Origin: Agrobacterium tumefaciens
Lineage (GTDB): Bacteria; Pseudomonadota; Alphaproteobacteria; Rhizobiales; Rhizobiaceae
DNA length: 64,000 nucleotides
Assembly: GCF_005221325.1 (NCBI RefSeq)
Contig: NZ_CP039890.1
Coordinates: 310,001-374,000 of the forward strand
Reading direction: 5' to 3'
Shown here: in pieces, positions 61,480 through 64,000 of the stretch
Position numbering within the stretch: the stretch's first letter is position 1
Layout: every line of letters starts with the position of its first letter
Program-made: the position numbers and the translations under genes
The notes under the pieces: generated by a model
What the model was told of the DNA's origin: nothing
Seen by the model: only the letters and a program-made list of their open reading frames with translations
Databases searched by the model: none

Positions 61480-61935
61480 TTAGATTCCGCGTTTGTGACG
61501 GAGGAGCATTTTTCCCGTCGACTCCGTCTTTGAGCAGATGTCCGCCTGGGGCTGAAGGCTCTGGAGATAATTGACCGCCCGGTGCGCATGAGCTGCTGCC
61601 TGAAAGATCGCCCGCTTGTCGTTGACCAGCACCGATAACCAGGACTGGAGATAGGACGACGATCCGGCCGCGGCTCGAGCTCCGAAGCAATACCGAGATC
61701 GGCGATGAGTTCTTCCCGAGCCCGCTCCCTTCGATCCTGGCATAGCGCGACAGGTCGCGTCCGACGCGATGTTCCGCCGCTGTCCTGTCGGTCACCTCGT
61801 ACCCGGTATCATCGCGAAACGCCTCAAAGGGCAGAATCTGGATATAGTCCATGACTGGAGAATAGTAGGCCTGATTGCCGCCGTGTCGGATGACTGCGCC
61901 GGTGTTGCGGAAGAAGCGGTCGGCGCTCTCGATAC
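61480..61935 (-). pseudogene. ArdC-type antirestriction protein remnant
   Basis: Three frames carry consecutive pieces of the zincin-like C-terminal domain of an ArdC/DUF1738 protein. These are NTGAVIRHGGNQAYYSPVMD and YIQILPFEAFRDD in the first, REELIADLGIASELEPRPD in the second, and SYLQSWLSVLVNDKRAIF then QAAAHAHRAVNYLQSLQP in the third. The metal-binding HExxH segment expected between the first two pieces is gone. ArdC genes travel on plasmids and other mobile elements, so this marks an old insertion. Confidence 0.75.
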
Positions 61936-62076
61936 AAGTCCCAGTCTCAAGACCAGTTCCTCGACGACGCCGGTCCGGTGATGGTTACCGGCACATCCTG
62001 CGCAGCCACCGTTCAATCACAAGGCTCCTGCGGATCCATTCGAACCACGACGATGACTGGAGATGGAGCATAATGC

Positions 62077-63501
62077 TCAGTCGCCGAACCCAACTATACC
62101 TTTGATTTCGGTAAATTCGTGCAGACCGAACTTGCCATATTCCCGACCGTTGCCCGACTGCTTGTAGCCGCCGAAGGGGGCGGCCCCATCCCAGGCGGAG
62201 CTGTTGAGGCGCACTATGCCGGTTCTGAGTCGTCGTGCGAAGGCACGCGCCTCCTCGGGTGCGCCCTGAATATAGGATGCTAGTCCATAAGGCGTGTCGT
62301 TGGCGATATCCGCCGCCTCGTCCTCGCTGCCATAACCGAGAATGGCAAGCACAGGCCCGAAAATCTCTTCACGGGCGATCGTCATGTCGTTCGTAACGCG
62401 TGCAAAGACTGTCGGCCGTACATAATAGCCGCTGTTCAGATGCGCTGGCCGGTCGAGCCCGCCGGCAACGAGTTCCGCCCCTTCCTCCATTCCCTTGCGG
62501 ATGAGGCTCTGAATCTTGTCGAATTGCATTCTGCTGGCAACTGGCCCGATATCCGCCTCGGCATCGCCGGGTGCGCCAACACGGACCGATTCCGCCGCCG
62601 CACAGGCGATGCCGATCACCCGGTCCATTTGCTCCGCAGGGACGAGAAGACGGGTCGGCGCATTGCAGGACTGGCCGGAATTGGCAAAGCACCTGATCAC
62701 CCCGGCGTGCACGGCGGCGTCGAGATCAGCGCTGCGGAGTACGATGTTGGGCGATTTGCCACCCAGTTCCTGATGCACGCGCTTCACCGTCGGGGCCGCC
62801 GCCTGCGCGACCGAAATGCCGGCGCGTGTCGAGCCGGTGAAGGAAACCATGTCGATATCGGGATGGCTCGCCAGTACCGCACCCACGGTCGGGCCGTCAC
62901 CATTGACAAGGTTGAACGCGCCCTTGGGAACACCGGCCTCGTGCAGGATTTCGGCGAAAAGTATGGCGTTGAGCGGCGCGATTTCCGAGGGTTTCAGCAC
63001 CATGGTGCAGCCGGTGGCGAGCGCCGGAGCCACCTTGCAGGCGATCTGGTTAATCGGCCAGTTCCACGGCGTGATCATGCCGACGACACCGACCGGCTCA
63101 TGGACGATGCGGGTCGTGCCCTGCATGTATTCGAACGGAAAATCGCTCATGGCGCGGATTGTCTGCTCGAAATGCGCCACGCCGATACCCGCCTGCTCAT
63201 CCCGTGCCATTTTTCTTGGTGCGCCCATCTCGCGCGAGATCACGTCGCCGATCTCGTCCTGTCGACGTTTCAGTATCTCAAGAATGCGCTCAAGCAGGCC
63301 GAGGCGCTCTTCCCGCGTCGTCTGCGAAAAGGCAGCAAAGGCGCGGCGCGCGGCGGCAATGGCGCGCTCGGCATCCGCCGCCGATCCCATGGCTATCTCT
63401 GCGAAAGGCTCTTCGGTGGCGGGGTCCACGACGGGTAGACGCTGGCCGCCGAGTAGATCGACCCAGGCGCCGTCGATGTAGAATTTGAGATAGTTGTCCA
63501 T
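62077..63501 (-). CDS. aldehyde dehydrogenase family protein
   Basis: A 474-residue NAD(P)-dependent dehydrogenase. It has VGVVGMITPWNWPINQIACK, FTGSTRAGISVAQAA, the Glu in QELGGKSPNIVL and the nucleophile Cys in FANSGQSCNAPTRLL. The ATG at 63501 (MDNYLKFYIDGAWVD) is preferred over a longer frame to 63621 that overlaps the GMC gene. The stop of the GMC oxidoreductase gene is 17 bp upstream, so they form one operon. An alcohol-to-aldehyde-to-acid pathway is likely. Confidence 0.94.
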   Translation of the reverse strand: MDNYLKFYIDGAWVDLLGGQRLPVVDPATEEPFAEIAMGSAADAERAIAAARRAFAAFSQTTREERLGLLERILEILKRRQDEIGDVISREMGAPRKMARDEQAGIGVAHFEQTIRAMSDFPFEYMQGTTRIVHEPVGVVGMITPWNWPINQIACKVAPALATGCTMVLKPSEIAPLNAILFAEILHEAGVPKGAFNLVNGDGPTVGAVLASHPDIDMVSFTGSTRAGISVAQAAAPTVKRVHQELGGKSPNIVLRSADLDAAVHAGVIRCFANSGQSCNAPTRLLVPAEQMDRVIGIACAAAESVRVGAPGDAEADIGPVASRMQFDKIQSLIRKGMEEGAELVAGGLDRPAHLNSGYYVRPTVFARVTNDMTIAREEIFGPVLAILGYGSEDEAADIANDTPYGLASYIQGAPEEARAFARRLRTGIVRLNSSAWDGAAPFGGYKQSGNGREYGKFGLHEFTEIKGIVGFGD

Positions 63502-63518
63502 ATCCGTCTCCAATGATC

Positions 63519-64000
63519 TCAGCGGCCGGCCAGGATGAAGTCGGCGACCCGTTCTGCGATCATGATCGTGGGAATGTTGGTATTGGCGCACGGGATCGAC
63601 GGCATCAACGATGCATCGCAAACCCTCAATCCTTCCACGCCGTGTACGCGGCCTGTAGACGACGTCACCGCCGTGGGATCGTCAGCCGATCCCATGCGGC
63701 ACGTTCCCGAAGGATGCCATGTGCCGCCCACATGGCGGCGGACGAATTCCGTCAACGCCTCGTCGTCTTCAAGCAGCCCCCGCATGGTCGTGCCGAGTGT
63801 TATCGCCGAATGCACCAATGCCGGGCGCAGCGGACCCGCCACATCCAGAAGACCCGAGAAAAGACCCCGCTGCAACGCGTTCCATGTCCCTGGTACAGCG
63901 ACCTTCGCCACCCGAGGCGAATAGCTCGATGGAAAAACAGTGCCGCCGTGCCCCGCCATGAAAGGATCGGACAGTGCCTCCGCTCCCAGCCGCAGCGCAA
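63519..64000 (-). CDS. GMC-family FAD oxidoreductase, C-terminal part
   Basis: This is the last 160 codons of a flavin-dependent alcohol or choline oxidoreductase, cut by the window end. The GMC_oxred_C domain is clear: HVGGTWHPSGTCRMGSADDP with the catalytic His, then VHGVEGLRVCDASLMPSIPC and NTNIPTIMIAERVADFILAG. The frame is open to base 64000. It is followed 17 bp later by an aldehyde dehydrogenase gene, which suggests that the two oxidise an alcohol to an acid. Confidence 0.93.
   Translation of the reverse strand, partial: ALRLGAEALSDPFMAGHGGTVFPSSYSPRVAKVAVPGTWNALQRGLFSGLLDVAGPLRPALVHSAITLGTTMRGLLEDDEALTEFVRRHVGGTWHPSGTCRMGSADDPTAVTSSTGRVHGVEGLRVCDASLMPSIPCANTNIPTIMIAERVADFILAGR

Noticed and set aside
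61463..61852. 129-codon minus-strand frame taken as an intact gene
   Set aside because: Its first third is ArdC-like but the rest continues in other frames, so it is a broken gene.
1..64000. CRISPR arrays, tRNA or rRNA genes, insertion sequences
   Set aside because: No regularly spaced short repeats, cloverleaf-like sequences, rRNA stretches or complete transposase genes were seen on reading the window.

Overview
The window looks like part of a GC-rich alphaproteobacterial genome, most likely Rhizobiaceae and Agrobacterium-like. The reasons are the layout of the denitrification island (napEFDABC, nirK-nirV, nnrR, norEFCBQD, nnrS, nnrT-nnrU), the abundance of peptide-type ABC transporters, and the FCD, LacI and TetR regulators. 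This assignment is inference from gene content. I saw no tRNA, rRNA, CRISPR array or intact insertion sequence.

Region 1 (1-20.4 kb) is a catabolic and transport island. It holds a hydantoinase/5-oxoprolinase pair (hyuB, cut by the window edge, and hyuA) with an orphan PotA-type ATPase. A LacI regulator and an MlrC-like M81 peptidase are divergent from these, and a perfect palindrome lies between. Next comes a minus-strand operon of an FCD/GntR regulator, a peptide-binding protein, two permeases, an SDR and two ATPases. A divergent plus-strand set follows: a second, closely related binding protein, an amidohydrolase, a NodB-type deacetylase and a gamma-glutamyltransferase. Together they suggest import and hydrolysis of a small peptide-like or cyclic amide compound.

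Region 2 (20.4-22.7 kb) is a gene graveyard with fragments of an MFS transporter and a SnoaL-like protein. It also holds a predicted lipoprotein and a small secreted protein, neither of known function.

Region 3 (22.7-51.2 kb) is a dense anaerobic respiration island. It has periplasmic nitrate reductase (nap), copper nitrite reductase (nirK/nirV) and cytochrome-c nitric oxide reductase (norEF, norCBQD). It also has two NnrS paralogues, NnrT/NnrU, DUF2249 proteins and NnrR. Oxygen-independent ubiquinone synthesis genes (ubiT, ubiU, ubiV, ubiD, ubiX) are embedded in it. A TonB receptor, a NitT/TauT-type ABC importer and an nnrS gene form one apparent operon. Seven 14-bp sites of the form TTG-N8-CAA lie in front of these units and an FNR-like site precedes nnrR, which suggests one NO/oxygen-responsive regulon. 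No nos genes are in the window.

Region 4 (51.2-64 kb) is mixed and partly decayed. It contains an AraC tail, a LysR remnant fused to an SDR tail, an autotransporter with 50-residue repeats, a second AraC pseudogene and an ArdC-type antirestriction remnant. Intact genes are an NmrA-like reductase, an SDR, an aldehyde dehydrogenase divergent from a TetR regulator with a clear promoter/operator, a second aldehyde dehydrogenase, and the C-terminal end of a GMC oxidoreductase.
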